Shown one piece after another: positions 46,747-58,970 of a DNA stretch of 64,000 nt. Source of the stretch: Ptychodera flava (Eukaryota > Hemichordata > Enteropneusta > Ptychoderidae); the NCBI RefSeq assembly GCF_041260155.1, contig NC_091930.1, forward strand, positions 47,909,402 through 47,973,401, given 5' to 3'. The notes beneath the pieces are model-generated. The model saw nothing but the letters and a program-made list of their open reading frames with translations, did no database searches and was not told the DNA's origin. The position numbers and the translations under genes are program-made. The first letter of the stretch is position 1. Each line of letters opens with the position of its first letter.

Positions 46747-49700
46747 TTAGTCAAAGAGACCTGTAATTACAAGACAAAAGAAAAGGTTATTCAACTGACG
46801 GTAATTTCATTAAAGAGACAGCAAGGCACGGTCTATTTGATCTCATTCTGGTGTCATTTTGGTATAAAGTTTCTGTAATGCGATAGTTTTCTACATTAAA
46901 AATGCATATTTTTGCACTACAAAAGCAGGTATGAAGAATTGCTAATTCTATCAGCATTTCTACGCTTCACTTCATGATCAATGGTGACTATCACACTATG
47001 GGACTACACTGGGTGCCAGACTTACAATAAATGAAGGTAAAATTTGTGACAGCCGATCAAATAAGTTATTTCAGGCCATATTGAGACCACTGGATTGGAA
47101 ACCGTAGTTTTGGACTATTGGGTTGAAACTATGAGTGATTTGGGACTATGGCGTTGAAACTATGCAGTTTGGTGCTATTTGGGTTGAAACGATAAGGAAA
47201 TATCAGCGAAATTGTCTTGCTAGCTGGTGCACAAGTCAATAGTGAAATAAATATGAAGAACACTTTGTTAGACTTGATAAAATCAATTCAAACCCCTTGA
47301 CTCGAGGTGAATTTACAAATAAAGGAATGAACACACAGAAAAACTATTGACTTTTCAACGGGATATTGGGCTTGTTACAAATCAAAACATTAAGTGAAAG
47401 ACCAATATTTGTGACACACTCACTGGATTAGGATTTAATGGAAGAAATGAATGTAGGGACCGCGCAGTGATCTCCACTCAGTGATGAATCTATCAGATGA
47501 TGACTAGTGAGTGGCGCACATGGCATGTAAGCTGGAGATGATTTCAATGACAGTAAATTCTACAAAACAGAAACCTACCAAAACCCATGTCATCATCAGA
47601 TTCTTCCTCCGATTCCTCTTTCTTTTCTTCTTTCTTCTCTTCTTCTGCAGCTGTAGGAAAATACAACAAGTGTTACTGACAATGTTGTGGAGTTTCTGAT
47701 GATGAGATAAATTGTTAGGATATTTGTCAAGAAGTGCACAAGATAACTAGGTACATTTTGGTACAAAGTTGAATGTCTGACAACACTTATTTAGTTTAAC
47801 ACTTGAATGCTTGTCACTGATACTTTTTCTGTTAATACCTTGTCTGAAATCACAGGTAAGCAAACCGTACGAGATGTATAACACACACATACATAGGGAT
47901 GTACATAACATACAATGTATAAGTGTCTATGTGTGTGTAAGCGATACAAGTTAGTAAGATTCAGTTTTGTCTGCTGAAATATGTTACATAGGACATATTA
48001 TGCTTGAATAGATTTTGCTAACTCACTGAAAACAGATCAGACCAACTGATAAGCACAGGAACACAGTGTGAAGAAGGTGCAAGTTACTGCTAAAACAGAA
48101 AAACTCTTGAATAAACGTGTAGTTATTGCACTGAAACATCTACTGGGACTGACGACGCTGCCAGTCAGAATGAAAGAACTTAAACAGTACTTTTATGCTG
48201 GATAGTAAAGTTAAGTAGTTTGAAGTTGACTGTGGTCAGAAATTCCCCCTTAAACCATTATATCTTTGGAGGGAGCCAAACTTCTTGAAAGGAAACTTTT
48301 CCATTAAAATTTCAGTTTTGGAATTCGGTACGGAACTTTAGATGGAGCTAAATCTAATTTTTTTTTTTTCCACTTAACATCAAACACATAATCCTTTTGC
48401 TCAGAGTTTTTGTTTCACATTAAATAATTTATTGCAGTGCATTACATAGCTACCCTGTCATCCCTATTGTGCATACATAGTTTGGTCTGCACCAGAGTAG
48501 AACTTGGATTAATCCAAATGCCTTGCTGTGAGAGAGGGGATGGGAATCATACCTTCGGCAGCTGGTGCAGCGGCGGCAGCAGCAGGGCCAGCACCACCAG
48601 CACCTACAGCACTCAGAAGACTTTTAATATCAACATTCTCCAGAGCCTTGGCAAATAGCCCTGGCCAGAATGGTTCGATGTTCACGTTGGCTGCTTTCAT
48701 GAGGGTGGTCATCTTGTCAGCCTGGAAAATTGACAAAATGTGATTTAATGAATGTTATCTCAACTATTCTGCTTCATGAGGGCAGCTTTATGATCAAGGG
48801 ATAATCTATAAAGGGATATTCTATCTTGTATCCTACAGTATGTGTTCTGCTTGCAGAGGATGAAAATGATGAAAAGATAATGTATGTCTTCTACTTTTAG
48901 GAGGGTGGCATTATGATCAAAGGATAATCAGTGTTTCCGCTGCCCGCTCGCCAAATCGCAAATGCGAGAAAAAAGTAGCGTTTGGCGAGAAGATTTTGGC
49001 AAAAGTTAGCCAAACTTGCGAATCGAAAATTACACTATGACGTCATCACTTTGTCTGTCCGCGCGCACATCGATGTCCTGCATTCAACTTGAGACGTCAT
49101 GCTTTATCTCTCTACATCCCCGACCTTATTCGTCAGGAGATCCTATTTGTAACACATACAGTATGAATAAATTGTAACGAAATAGTACCGCATGTATATC
49201 ATGACTAGTTGACTAAAATGTTGCGAAGTTTTGGGTTTGACTACGCGCAATGTGTGATAACTCCGTGCAGTGACAGCCATGTCATCGTCAACACTGAAGG
49301 ATCGTAGTGACTGTGAAACTAAGCAAAAACGGCAAACTTTCCTTTTTGACTTTGGCTGCTCCACCAATATGGGGGGAACCACCCCTACAACACACATTCT
49401 ACGCGCAAGTAAAGCTATGAATGGAAGGAAAGACTATGATCAATGTACGAAAGTCGACCGTGAATTTGGAAAGGAAGGTAGCGGCATGCATACACATGGC
49501 ATTTTTTAGAACGTAGAGCGAGTAAGGCACACCTGAATAGCGAAACTGTTCGTGGTGTATTGCTGCCAACAAGAAATACCTTTACTGGTGTTAGAAACTT
49601 GTGTGAATTGGCTTCCTTAAATATAAATTCGCGACAATTTTCAGTGTATCACGGACCGTGGTGTATTGTGACGTGACATCGGACTTTCAGAGAAGGCGCT

Positions 49701-51320
49701 CGCTCGTACGCTGAGTCGCCTAGTTCCGCATTCACATCGTGCAAATACGCTAAGTCTTGTCGCCATATTTGAGCATTTAACTTGATCATCAGTGAAACAA
49801 AAGATGTTTCTCCATATCAAAATGGTATATATTTGATATTTTACGGTTCTGTTTACATAATAGAGACGTGAACATTTGGATTTATGATCCGTGATTTCCG
49901 CGATCCATGGCAAGCATGCTGTGAATACACACTGACGTCTTTGATGACCCCTGACCCGAGCGCCATTGATACGCTGTGCGCTGTCCGAGCGCCGACCGAG
50001 CTTCGCTTGCTAAACTTCAAGCGTAAAGCAAATGTATTGGAAGTCTAAAAAAATGCACATATTTCTCAAGTCTGAGAGTATTTTACTTTCGAACTGCTAC
50101 GAGAATGGATATCTGATTCGTTTGAAAAAAACTAGTATGCTGAACCAGGTTTCGTGCCGTTGTCTGTAGCGATATGTACAGTATCGCACGATAGCGATTT
50201 CAGGTTTGTTACTGAATATAGTTGCATACGCCTAACTTTGGACAAGTGTCGCTCGCGTGGTGTCGCTTGAAATTCGGACAAATTTTATGTTGTATGCGTG
50301 GATGATGTTGGCACCTTGTAATCTGAACCATAAATTGGTGTTACTTTTAGTATCCATAGTAGCACTAACAGGGTTTATTTCCGTCATTCTTACGGAAAAT
50401 GCAGACAAATATTTATTTTTGCATATTAATGAGAAAAAATGACGTCATTTGTGATCAGTGGTATCGGCTTGGCTAATTGAAATCTCGTTTGGCGAATAAT
50501 TTTTTAGGGCTTCTAGCCAAATTTGCTACAAGATTTTGGAAGCCAGGGGAAACACTGTCAAAGGATAATCTATCTTTTGTATTTTGCTTTCAGAAGATGG
50601 CTTTATGATGACGAGACTATTTATCTTGAGTATCCTGCTTCAAAATGGCTTTACAATGCAGGGATAATCTATTTTGTGACAGACAATTCATTGAGGGTTA
50701 ACCTCAAGTGAAATCTTACCTACATTGGGATCTTTACACAAAAATACAATAAAGTTGCCAGTAAACAAGACCAGCAAACTTGTATGAAACATAATAAAGT
50801 GAATGTGACATATCTTAAAGCAGTTACACTTTGTGTGCCTTGCTGATATTAAAATGCAAAATGTTTTGTTTGTCCAGTACTCTACACACATATCCACTTC
50901 AAGAGAGTGGCTTTATGACGAACAGGGACAATCTACTGCTACTTTTTTCAAGCTGGCTGACTGGTCATATGCCATCTGACAAGTATGAACACAGTATTGG
51001 TACACATACACATGTACAAGTCAACGTTCTTGATCGACAGCATTCTGGATTATACCATTATGAAGTGCAAAGGAGCCCTCATGTAATTCACGCCGCAGCA
51101 GACGTAAACAACGTCATGGGCGTCAATTGTAACTACTTTTGACAGAGAATCCCCGCAAATACAATTTCGAACACACAAAATGAACGTTTTTGCCCGAGTG
51201 ATTTGGCACACATCTCCTCGTAAGCCTAAACACACGTGATGGACTTACCGTTATGGCGACGTCGTCGTCATGGAGAATAAGGGCGCTGTACACGCAAGCG
51301 AGTTCAGCTACAGATGCCAT
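46747..51320 (-). CDS. RPLP1: Large ribosomal subunit protein P1 (acidic stalk protein), complete gene
   Basis: Four coding exons on the minus strand: 51249-51320 (24 codons), 48553-48721, 47579-47650 and 46747-46760. All junctions have GT donors and AG acceptors with matching phases (0, 1, 1). The protein is 108 residues against 114 in human. It starts [20 protein letters not shown], continues [20 protein letters not shown] and [20 protein letters not shown], then has an Ala/Gly/Pro hinge and an acidic Lys/Glu tail closing in [12 protein letters not shown]1 pairs with P2 on P0 to form the ribosomal stalk; the last residues recruit elongation factors and other GTPases. The final coding exon supplies only the end of the GLFD motif (14 nt). 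Intron 1 is about 2.5 kb and contains a hAT-like element. A divergent gene starts about 0.85 kb away. Confidence 0.97.
48929..50557. mobile_element. hAT-like element in RPLP1 intron 1, with unusual 12 bp flanking duplication
   Basis: The ends are CAGTGTTTCC and GGAAACACTG (about 10 bp perfect, then diverging). TTTGGCGA/TCGCCAAA words recur near both ends. The termini fit the hAT superfamily, which normally makes 8 bp duplications, but here TCAAAGGATAAT (12 bp) flanks both sides exactly. A short plus-strand frame at 49270-49509 starts with ATG codons and has [16 protein letters not shown], reminiscent of the N-terminus of ZNF862/ZMYM-type hAT transposases; the catalytic part is absent. Around 49905-49990 text related to the TAGCTGTGA MITE family is nested. 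Confidence 0.7.
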
Positions 51321-51540
51321 TTTCTACTAGAATATAGTTAGAATATTCAACAATAACTTCCAGGTGAGTATTCGTTTGGATGGCGATTCCTTTGGGTACA
51401 CGTCGCCGGATTGGCCTTAGCTTGTAAGCAAGGACGGTGCACCTTGTTTCACAATATGGCGGAAAGGAAGACATAGTGTGGCCTGTTCCATTATGTTATG
51501 TCTCGGCGCGGCAGAGAGAGCCATTGGTAAAAGGTAGGTT
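51249..51540 (-). promoter_or_regulatory. RPLP1 5' UTR and likely TOP-type transcription start
   Basis: On the minus strand, CTTCCTTTCCGCC at about 51470-51458 is an oligopyrimidine tract of the kind that begins ribosomal protein mRNAs (TOP motif, controlled through mTOR/LARP1 in animals). The start codon is at 51320. A 5' UTR intron ending at TATATTCTAG just before the ATG is possible, but its donor is unclear. Confidence 0.4.
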
Positions 51541-52166
51541 TTATAAGAGATCAGTTGAAATCGTTTAGCGGCCAAGAGTCAAACTCAAACGTATGGGTAT
51601 GTGTTCACAGCTTGAGTGCAGTTCAAAATAAACTTGTAGACTGAAATTATAAGGGCAACGAATGTCTTTCATGTTGTCTACAATATTCACACTTTGCTGT
51701 CCTGCAACACCCTTATAAAAACAGAATGGTTTAATCGACTTAGTGTAGTATTTCACAACACTGGGAACGTTGGTGAAATTTGGTGGCGTGATATCGTTGA
51801 CGTGGTCGATTGGAAATTTGTAACACATGACAATCTGATTAGTCGCCATATTCTTTACAACGAAGCAATTGCAACGGTCGCAATTGACATCTTTCCCAAG
51901 CGAAATAAAAAATTCGTTCACTTTCTGGCGGAAAATTTCCAGTGCTGAATTCCCCTATGATATATTTTGGTTTGGCCCAAGCTTGACCTCTAACCAGAAA
52001 AATACGCCCTCTAAGTCAAGTATGTCAACACACAAAATGGCTACGGTCGTAGCTAATAACATGATGTACTCATTTCCTGGTTTTAAGGAACGCTAATTAT
52101 GAAAGAAACTGGCCGAACAGTGTGAGCTCGTGCGCCGTAAATGTACAGTACTAAGTCCACGCGAGG
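51540..52166. other. Short intergenic region between divergent genes
   Basis: Separates RPLP1 (minus) from the gene starting at 52167 (plus). A 118-codon minus-strand frame (51565-51921) exists with no recognisable domain and an overlapping plus frame; I treat it as unproven. Confidence 0.35.
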
Positions 52167-52436
52167 ATGGATCGGGTAGTTGTTAGACTTTTTCTCGTTT
52201 TCTTGACTTTAGTGTGCGCGGAATGTACACCCCTCGAGCAAGAACCAGCCGTGGACCCCCCAACGACCCATCTGTGTGAGTTTGTTATCGGTGGGTTATC
52301 GGACGTCGAAGAGGATGTTGGAGTTGGCCTCTTCCACAGGGGCAACAAACTAGACAGCAGAACTATCTGCCGCCTTCATGTTCATAGCATTGCCAACGGA
52401 GGGGAAAAGTGGGCAAATATCCGTCAAGTCGAACAG
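52167..52436 (+). CDS. First exon of a predicted secreted or membrane protein, unrecognised
   Basis: The ATG at 52167 has a good context (A at -3, G at +4). The first ~19 residues are a classic signal peptide: MDRVVVRLFLVFLTLVCAEC, basic start then hydrophobic core. The mature part has two Cys and motifs such as CEFVIGGLSDVEEDVGVGLF and TICRLHVHSIANGG. After 90 codons CAG meets a GTGAGA donor (phase 0). Downstream phase-0 acceptors exist at 55506 and 60160, but the connection is unproven. It starts divergently to RPLP1, so a shared bidirectional promoter region is possible. Family not recognised. Confidence 0.55.
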
Positions 52437-53233
52437 GTGAGATTGCAATTTAATACCCTTCTTGAAAGAAGTTGAATGCGCAACCACCTTGGGCCAAAAA
52501 CACACATAATAATCTCGATTATTTAGATAAGACACCGAAATGTGTACGGATGTGTGGGTATCGTCAGAGCTACAGAGAAAGACTCCATTTTGCTGTGGTT
52601 TGCCCGCATGCATTGTGTTTTTGTGTGAAGTTCGCAGGCACAGACCATGCGACAATTCTCTTCGAGTTTCTGTTCGTATTCATTGTAAACAACGCGATCG
52701 TGGTTTTCGTACGTGCTCATAATACTCCTAGAGTGCCATTTGATTTCCTGTAACTGGACCCACCCGCGTTACGGTGTGATCACGGAGATCTACAGGTATA
52801 TTCCTCTGCATTCTCGCGATTATACCGTAGAGGTAGCCCCTCCGTGATAATACTTTACTGAAGTTATTCACCACCGTTAAAAAAGCTGTTTATAATTAAT
52901 CGAATTGGGGTTTCGAAGTTGAATGGGAGGGAGTGATCCACCATCCACCTGGACGTTTATTTATCTTTTTAATCACCTATTGATTATCGCATAACAGTGA
53001 TAGCAGAACGATTCAGTCTGGATGAATCAGTGTGCTTGAGGTGATTCACACCACAGACACAGTGGACTTATTATTTTACGTCCATGTTCACACACACCCA
53101 AAAAAGATGTCCTTTGTCCCTGTGTTCTTGAGAGGCCAGGGGTGTATTTGGGCAGTAAAGTTTAATTTTTCACATAACCCGACATGGACTGTCACCAAAC
53201 ACGGCAGATGTACCAGATCAGTTGTGTGGAGAG
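52437..53233. other. Probable intron 1 of the signal-peptide gene
   Basis: No gene recognised. Only short overlapping frames. Confidence 0.35.
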
Positions 53234-53342
53234 TAGCTCTGCATGGCAGGGCTGTGTGTTACCGGCGTTATACGGCCTCCCACGACCACAGAGAGGGAGG
53301 CCGTATAACGCCAGTAACACACAGCCCTACCATGCAGAGCTA
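53234..53342. mobile_element. Palindromic MITE, TAGCTCTGCATGG family
   Basis: TAGCTCTGCATGG and CCATGCAGAGCTA are the ends. Inner arms AGGGCTGTGTGTTAC and GCGTTATACGGCCTCCC are mirrored around a 14 bp centre. No exact target duplication seen. Related to the small element at 42271-42344. Confidence 0.8.
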
Positions 53343-54843
53343 GCTATGTGGAAAGGTGTGTGGATGCTGTCGCTGAAGAAATATCAGGACAATTGAACAG
53401 TACAAACTGAACTCAGATGCATGATAGTCAGCACTGTATTTTGAATTGAATTTTGTAAGACCACACCATGGAGCCCAATTAACTCCATAACTAGACCATT
53501 CCTGTTTAGATGTACAGATGAATAAGACTCCTTTCATGTGGTTCTGTTCAGCCTTGGTGATACATTGTCCAGATAATCATGGCAAATGTGGAATTTGAAT
53601 TGAAGATTGCTTCTGGATGCATGGCTACTGTGCTATGAAAAATGATTCAAATGTTTGCAGGCATACATTAGAACATACAGGCGCTGGTATTCAATAAAGA
53701 TACCAAAGAGGAAATTCCGAATGCCAGAAATTAATCTTCCTGCCAGACAATATCACATCCCCATCTGCCATGTAAGTGAAAAGTGGTATCTAACCACATT
53801 TTCACTGACTTGGCTTGGTCTAATGTAGCAACTTTTGTCTGTAAAAACCATGTTTAAAGTTTCAATGTTTTCAGGGGCCTTCAAATGTTCAATTCGTTTG
53901 ACAATGTTAAATTGCACCATACATGTATGTGCTTCACAGGTTTTAACCCTTTTCCTGCCAGACAGTATCACTTCCCCATCAGCCAACTCTGTGAAAAGCG
54001 GTATTGAACCAAAACCGTATGCATTACAACCCTTTTGGCTTGGTCTCTTCCAACAGCTTTAGTCCATCAAAATTATGTGCACAGTATCTGTGATTTTAGG
54101 GGCCTTCCAAATTTTTATTTTGTTTAAATGCACCAAATGGGACATATTATGCTTCACTAGTTTTTATAGTGAACTTGACCTCATTTTGAAATATGAACTT
54201 AACAGGACACCAATGAGCGTACAGGTAAGAGTCTGTGTATGGCAGAAATACCATATATGTACATGTACAGTGTACATACACTCATTGGTGTGTCATTTCA
54301 AAATTTCCTCCCTTAACCTTTATTGAATACCAGTGCCGGCCTGTTCTAATGTATATCGACAAGTCATATGAATCATTTTCATAGCTCAGTATCCATACAT
54401 CTAGCAGCAATCTTCAATTCAAATTCCACATTTGCCAGGATATTTCTTGCCCTGCACAGACTCTGTAACACCAACAAAGAAAATTGCCCTCCCTCTGTGT
54501 TTTTATTACCATACCTGGATATTGACAACATTGACATTTTTTAAAATTCACTAGAAAATGATCACAATATTCAAAAGACAATCACAAGCTTGACTTTCCA
54601 CTGTAATTACCAATTAAAAACAAACAATGAGGCAAATGTTGTCAAAAATTGTTAAGGTGTTTTGTGGCACACCGTACTATATATACATGAGAATTTGTAG
54701 AATGATCTTTAGTTGTATGCTAGTTTCTCCACAAACAGAGAAAATTGAACTTTCCTTTAAAAAATCTCAGAGTTTTTGTGATCAGCTGAGCTAGAGTTAA
54801 TTATCAGATGTGTGAGTCAGATAAAGAGCACTCGTAAAATGTC

Positions 54844-54889
<46 letters not shown>

Positions 54890-55505
54890 GTACACCCACC
54901 ACAGGAATGAGTATATAGGTTGTTCCGAACTTGTGTTGGTCCTGGCAAGGTCCAGCCACCACTGCCTGTGTATCGATCATTGTCCACATAAATGCACAGA
55001 AAGCTATATAAAATCACTGAAAAGATCTTTTTGTCAACCAAGGGGTGTTCAAAATGTGCACACAAACGCCTATAACCCCAGATGTGAATATCTTTAATAG
55101 GAAACACCCATACCAGGAAGTGTGTATGTGTGGTACAACTTGAAGGTAGTTCACATTGTTGATTTTTGTATTGAACTTTTCGCAAAATCTGACATTGCTG
55201 CACTTAGGATTTTTTTGTATGATCTGCCAAACTTATAATATTCCTCAAGAGTAAAGGTCTTGACCTTTTAGTCTAAAATTGAACAGTAAAACTGATGAAA
55301 GGTCTAAAATATGAAAAAAAATTGTCATAGAGTTTGTACAGAAGTTTACATCCAATAGACTTACAATACAAGAACGCCATTTTCATTTACTACCATCATT
55401 GTTTGAGATTGTTCATAAAATGCATTTTAGAAACTAAAACTAAAGAGAAAGATGAAGTCATTATGAATATGCAAGTTTCACTTTCCCTCCGTATTTTGTA
55501 TATAG
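53343..55505. other. Intron-like, with internal diverged duplication
   Basis: The segments at 53735-53960 and 53955-54110 share phrases (CTGCCAGACA..TATCAC, CCCCATC(T/A)GCCA, AAAACCATG/CAAAATTATG, TCAGGGGCCTTC/TTAGGGGCCTTC), a decayed ~190 bp tandem duplication. No gene recognised. A (GA)n lies at 54845-54886. Confidence 0.4.
54845..54886. repeat. (GA)n microsatellite
   Basis: About 21 GA units. Confidence 0.95.
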
Positions 55506-55736
55506 GGCCTGAGTTTTCGGAATTCAATGCAAAGCAAAACTCTACATGTAGCTTTGCGGTTTGCCACAGTTGTGACTATTGTTGGTATGAGTACATTTTA
55601 CCGGCACCTGGTAGAGTTTTATTTCAGTGTCAAGGATTTTTGCTGCATGTCTGTCCAAAACTGGAGCAGTCCAAGAGTGGAGCAGCACACGTCTAACAAT
55701 CCCATGAATGGATTCCACACAGCGCTTTGTTTGTGA
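55506..55736 (+). CDS. Weak candidate exon
   Basis: After TTTTGTATATAG two frames are open. The phase-0 frame (GLSFRNSMQSKTLHVALRFA, then a hydrophobic stretch TVVTIVGMSTF, stop at 55736) would match the phase of the exon at 52167. The overlapping phase-1 frame is Cys-rich (STCSFAVCHSCDYCWYEY) and stops at 55696. I cannot choose between them and neither is recognised. Confidence 0.2.
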   Translation, partial: GLSFRNSMQSKTLHVALRFATVVTIVGMSTFYRHLVEFYFSVKDFCCMSVQNWSSPRVEQHTSNNPMNGFHTALCL

Positions 55737-55782
55737 GGTCAAGAATAGAATAGTGAATTGTTCATTGCAACTGATTTACTTT

Positions 55783-55813
55783 GTCACAGACAAGGAGAAA
55801 CCTTGTCTGTGAC
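55783..55813. repeat. Perfect short hairpin
   Basis: TCACAGACAAGG and CCTTGTCTGTGA pair around about 6 bases. Function unknown. Confidence 0.7.
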
Positions 55814-56474
55814 TTTGTACACTAGGCTGCTAGGCTTGAAGAATTTTCAGCCGTTCACAAGGCATATCTCCACTGTTGTAAAAGCGTAATTACTGTATGG
55901 TGCAATCTAATTTTCAAATGAACCACTAGAGTGTATAATCCCTGTGTACTGTTGGTGTTGTTGTCAATGACTTTCTCAGAGTAAGACTATGTTGTCAGTA
56001 CACGGAATGTCGTCTGCCCTTGTTTTGGAATCAGAAACTACACCATTTATGAATTGAACGCAAACTCCAGATACTTGACTTCATGGATGAATCTGTTGTT
56101 TTTGAAGTTTTCTTCCCCTTTCTGATATCCCCTAAAAATCAATACAATATTCCACTTTCTATACAATTTTACTTCTAGCTTAAGCTGCATGACAGAAAAT
56201 ACACCCCTCTGCATTTTCACACTGGCACTTCTGCATATAGCTAACCTTGTGTACTGTGTTGACAAACCTCTTCAGGAACTCCATAAATTTTATCTTTTGT
56301 TTCCTTGATTGCCCCACAGGGTTCAAAACGCCAAAGCGAGGTTTGTTTAATCTTATAACTGAAAGATTCGTGTATTTTTTATTACACTTCCTGTCGACTC
56401 ACTTCATATCACCTCATGCGTGAACGAGTTTCAACAATGCAATCTTCTGCTTTTTTTTGAAGTCCATATTTTTT

Positions 56475-57110
56475 TAGCTCCCATAGCCATATGTATATAT
56501 GGCAATGGAAGCTATTCTTATAGGCTAGGAAAATGTCTGTATGTATGTATGTATGTCTGTATGTCTGTATGTCTGTACGTCTGTATGTCTGTATGTCTGT
56601 ATGTCTGTCCGTCAACATCAAAAACTCCAAAACCGCTGTACATTTCATCTTGATATTTGGTGTGTACATGGATGATGGGCTGTAGATGAGATTTTGTTCA
56701 AATGAAGTTGTCATTGCAAAAATATGCAAATTAAGTGAAAAAATGTAAAAACAGTCAAAATTGAAAAAACTCAATAACCACTGAGCAGATTACATGAAAA
56801 ATTAGCATGTAAGTACTTTGGGCTGACATGAAATGATTGTGCGCATCTTGGGTCAGTATCTTGGACTTGCTATTTTTCATGAATTTTTTTGTAATTTTCT
56901 CCCATTTTTGGTCAAAAAATCTCCTGCTCTGAAACCACAAGTCCGATTGATTTGAAACTTGGTATGGAAGTGCATAGGAGTGACCTTTCCCAAATTTGGG
57001 CAAATCGTGTGAAATTTGCATATTTTTAGTTTACACGTCCATAGACTCCCATGTATAAGGCAGATCTCCATAGACTCCCATGTATAAGGCCACAAAAAAT
57101 AAAAATTTAG
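56475..57110. repeat. Dispersed repeat with GTATGTCT run
   Basis: Begins TAGCTCCCATAGCC and contains a (GTATGTCT)n run, GTCCGTC, CTTGATATTTGGTGTGTACA and later TCCATAGACTCCCATGTATA in two copies. It has the same organisation as the repeat at 29395-30470. Confidence 0.6.
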
Positions 57111-57164
57111 TTTCTAATCGTATTCATATTGCAAAAAGGATGCAGTGACACAATTTTTAGTCCC

Positions 57165-58970
57165 CACGGATGAAGTCCAGTGAGCTTATAGATTGGGTCA
57201 TGTCCGTCTGTTCGTCCATCCGTGAGTCCATCCGTTCACGCAGATATCTCGGATATTTTGACAAAATGTCATGTGACCTTGATGACCTTTGATCTCAAAC
57301 ATACATATTTGTCCATAACTCAGTAACCACAAGTGCTACCACCCTTCATATATGGTATGATGGGACAGCTTATGATGCCACATATTGTACCTCATTAATT
57401 ATGCACATATCTAATTTTGAGCGAGCCAATAGAGCTAGAGGTCTGATTTTTGGTATATAGGGATAACTTAGCAAAACAATTTTTTTGACAAAATGTCACG
57501 TGACCCCGGTGACCTTTGACCTCAAATATACATATTTGTCCATAACTCAGTAACCACAAGTGCTACCACCCTTCATATATGGTATGATGGGACAGCTTAT
57601 GATGCCACATATTGTACCTCATTACTTATGCGCATATCTAATTTTGAGCGAGCCAATAGAGCTGGAGGTCTGAGTTTTGGTATATAGGGATAACTTAGCA
57701 ATACAATTTTTTTGACAAAATGTCACGTAACCTTGGTGACCTTTGACCTCAAATATACATATTTGTCCATAACTCAGTAACCACAAGTGCTACACCCTTC
57801 ATGTATGGTATGATGGGACAGCTTATGACGCCACATATTGTACCTCATTAATTATGCGCATATCTAATTTTGAGCGAGCCAATAGAGCTAGAGGTCTGAT
57901 TTTTGGTATATAGGGATAACTTAGCAATACAATTTTTTTGACAAAATGTCACGTGACCTCAATGACCTTTGACCTCAAATATACATATTTGTCCATAACT
58001 CGGTAACCACAAGTGCTACACCCTTCATGTATGGTATGATGGGACAGCTTATGACGCCACATATTGTACCTCATTAATTATGCACATATCTAATTTTGAG
58101 CGAGCCAATAGAGCTAGAGGTCTGATTTTTGGTATATAGGGATAACTTAGCAAAACAATTTTTTTGACAAAATGTCACGTGACCTCGGTGACCTTTGACC
58201 TCAAATATACATATTTTTCCATAACTCGGTAACCACAAGTGCTTCACCCTTCATGTTTGGTATGATTGGACACTTTATGACGCCACATACTGTACCTCAA
58301 TAATTATGCGCATATCTCATTCTGAGCGAGCCAATAGAGCTGGATGTCTGATTTTTGGTATATAGGGATAACTATAGGAGAGAAATTTTTTGACCAAATG
58401 TCATGTGACCTCGATGACCTTTTACCTAAAATATATGTTTATGTCCATAACTCGGTAACCACAAGTGCTATGTCCTTTGTATTTAGTAGGATGGGAGACC
58501 TTATGACAACTTACCTCATTAATTATGTACACATCTAATTCTGGGCAAGCGAATAGAGCTAGAGATCTGATTTTTTGGCATATAGGGATTAATTAGCAAT
58601 ATAATTTTTTTTTTCAAAATGTCATGTGACCTCGATGACGTTTGACCTTGATTATACATATATATGCATATTTCAGTAACCACAAGTTCTATACCCTCCA
58701 ATTTTGATAGGATATTAGACCTTAAGATGTCACATCTTGTACCTCATTTATAATGCGCATATGTATTTCTTGGCTGGCCAATACTGCTAGAGGTCTGATC
58801 TTTTTTCCCGATTTAGAACCATAACTTAGACATGCCTCATGTGTTTCAAATTGGGAACAACGACATAGACCTATGTGCCCATAGATCTCAACATATACAC
58901 TCCAGTGATACTTCTTAATGACCACATTTTCCTGCCCCATCAAGACTAATACTCCTATTACAAGTGGGGA
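57165..58970. repeat. ~226 bp tandem array, seven units, each with a DR1-like site
   Basis: It opens with GTCCGTCTGTTCGTCCATCC text and then repeats a unit containing GACAAAATGTCACGTGACC, TGACCTTTGACCT, CATAACTCAGTAACCACAAG, GGTATGATGGGACAGCTTAT and GAGCGAGCCAATAGAGCT. The TGACCTTTGACCT position recurs at 57283 (variant), 57510, 57737, 57963, 58189, 58415 (variant) and 58636 (variant), a period of 226-227 bp. Outer units are more diverged than inner ones. Confidence 0.9.

Noticed and set aside
48528-48743. Ala/Pro-rich plus-strand frame
   Set aside because: Antisense shadow of RPLP1 exon 2 (Ala/Gly hinge).
51565-51921. 118-residue minus-strand frame between RPLP1 and the divergent gene
   Set aside because: No recognisable domain, no splice support, and an overlapping plus-strand frame. 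It might be real but cannot be supported.
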